Assembly (NCBI GenBank): GCA_023443485.1
Contig: JAEZUH010000013.1
Coordinates: forward strand, 1 to 6,336
Source: Bacillota bacterium
GTDB lineage: Bacteria; Bacillota_I; Bacilli_A; RFN20; CAG-826
Length of the DNA: 6,336 nt
Reading direction: 5' to 3'
Shown: one piece after another, positions 5,700 through 6,336 of the stretch
How positions within the stretch are numbered: the stretch's first letter is position 1
Layout of the letters: each line of letters begins with the position of its first letter
Notes under the pieces: generated by a model
Seen by the model: only the letters and a program-made list of their open reading frames with translations
What the model was told of the DNA's origin: nothing
Database searches by the model: none
Position numbers and translations under genes: made by a program

Positions 5700-5708
5700 T
5701 GCTAAAAT
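5700..5708 (+). promoter_or_regulatory. Extended -10 element (TGCTAAAAT) abutting the plus-strand start
   Basis: TG-C-TAAAAT is directly followed by ATG 5709. The predicted transcript start is near 5715, which is the G of an in-frame GTG (codon 3). No recognisable -35 lies at 16-18 bases. Together with the mirror element at 5653-5661 it suggests that both genes of the divergent pair are expressed from leaderless messages. Confidence 0.5.
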
Positions 5709-6336
5709 ATGGACGTGAAATTTACAATTAATCAATCCGATCTTAATAAAATTAATCATCTCTTAGAAATCAAAGATATCAATATTTCTATCGCTGAGAT
5801 GCTCCAGTATTTTTTTAAAATTTCTGAAAACAACGAAATAGCCATCTCGGAAGAAGATTACTTAATTAAAATGTTAACTAGATGCGATGTTGATTTATCA
5901 AATGATGAAGACAACGATATTGTTCAAAAACAAATTAAACCCTACTTAAAATGTTTAGATGAAAAAATCGTCCTAAATGACCAATTTATTCATGCCCTAA
6001 AAATACCAGAAACATCTTTTGGCAATTACACTTTTAAGAAGGATATCTATAAACCTTACCAAGCTTTTTCATATGACGAGATTAGTGTTAATGAAGAAGA
6101 CTATCGCGAAATCCAAAAAGTTGGTTATTTTACTTCATCTGTTGAATATTTAGTCCTCGCTCAAAATGATGAGGTTTGGATGTCTATTATCCCTAATGAA
6201 ATCAACACTCACATCACCCCAATTAGCCACGCTCATGGAGACGTCGTGGCCTTTGGTTTAGGAATGGGGTATTTCGTTTTTCATGCCATTAAAAAGGATG
6301 AGGTCAAAACGCTGACAATCATCGAAAAAGATAAAA
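5709..6336 (+). CDS. Probable SAM-dependent methyltransferase (C-terminal part missing)
   Basis: An open frame of 209 codons from ATG 5709 that leaves the window on the right. An in-frame TAA at 5703 rules out any earlier start; GTG 5715 (residue 3, giving M-K-F-T-I-N) is an alternative that fits a leaderless transcript. Residues 1-140 are a charged, partly acidic region without recognised motifs (DLSNDEDND at 62-70). Residues 140-180 lead into AFGLGMGYFVFHA (181-193), a glycine-rich SAM-binding motif I, followed by a beta strand ending LTIIEKD (202-208), where an acidic residue would hold the ribose hydroxyls. That order is the class I methyltransferase Rossmann fold, as in spermidine-synthase-like proteins. 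The catalytic and substrate-binding half lies beyond the window, so the substrate cannot be named. No Shine-Dalgarno is seen (GGGTG at 5689-5693 is about 15 bases away). Confidence 0.75.
   Translation, partial: MDVKFTINQSDLNKINHLLEIKDINISIAEMLQYFFKISENNEIAISEEDYLIKMLTRCDVDLSNDEDNDIVQKQIKPYLKCLDEKIVLNDQFIHALKIPETSFGNYTFKKDIYKPYQAFSYDEISVNEEDYREIQKVGYFTSSVEYLVLAQNDEVWMSIIPNEINTHITPISHAHGDVVAFGLGMGYFVFHAIKKDEVKTLTIIEKDK

Overview
The window is AT-rich bacterial chromosome. TGG is read as tryptophan and TGA ends two genes (4602-4604 on +, 4586-4588 on -), so the code is the standard bacterial one and not the Mycoplasma UGA=Trp code. Low GC, AGGAGG-type ribosome binding sites, a DegV-family protein and short tightly packed operons all point to a low-GC Bacillota or related lineage (Erysipelotrichia, Acholeplasma-like or uncultured Bacilli). 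This placement is inference from style and gene content; no marker gene fixes it. No phage, IS element or CRISPR array is visible.

Left part (1-2843). A minus-strand membrane protein, possibly CvpA-like, runs off the left edge. It is divergent from a three-gene plus-strand operon: a CPBP-family (CAAX protease-like) membrane protease with an N-terminal zinc ribbon, a TraX-family membrane protein and a thioredoxin. The genes are 12 and 9 bases apart, each with its own ribosome binding site. The divergent gap holds a perfect 7+1+7 inverted repeat and a probable -10 element.

Middle (2844-4604). A strong TTGTCA-17-TATAAT promoter starts 7 bases after the thioredoxin stop and drives a lone tRNA-Gly(TCC) ended by a clear intrinsic terminator. 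An AT-rich spacer follows, then a second two-gene unit: a DegV-family fatty-acid-binding protein and an RdgB/HAM1 nucleotide pyrophosphatase, joined by a TAA-T-ATG junction. The promoter regions of the first operon and of degV share the 12-mer TTAGTGTATAGT and an upstream ATAACTA at nearly the same distance.

Right part (4586-6336). A minus-strand gene of unknown function (N-terminal four-cysteine zinc ribbon, helical middle, two C-terminal membrane helices) converges on rdgB with a 19-base overlap of coding ends. Divergent from it, a probable SAM-dependent methyltransferase is cut by the right edge. Neither gene of this divergent pair has a good ribosome binding site. Instead each has a TGNTAAAAT extended -10 element 5 or 6 bases before a start codon, the spacing expected of leaderless mRNAs. 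This is the most unusual regulatory signal in the window.

No multi-gene system that is clearly new can be shown here. The best leads are the leaderless divergent pair, a tRNA-Gly with C instead of T at T-loop position 55, the uncharacterised zinc-ribbon membrane protein, and the protease/TraX/thioredoxin operon.
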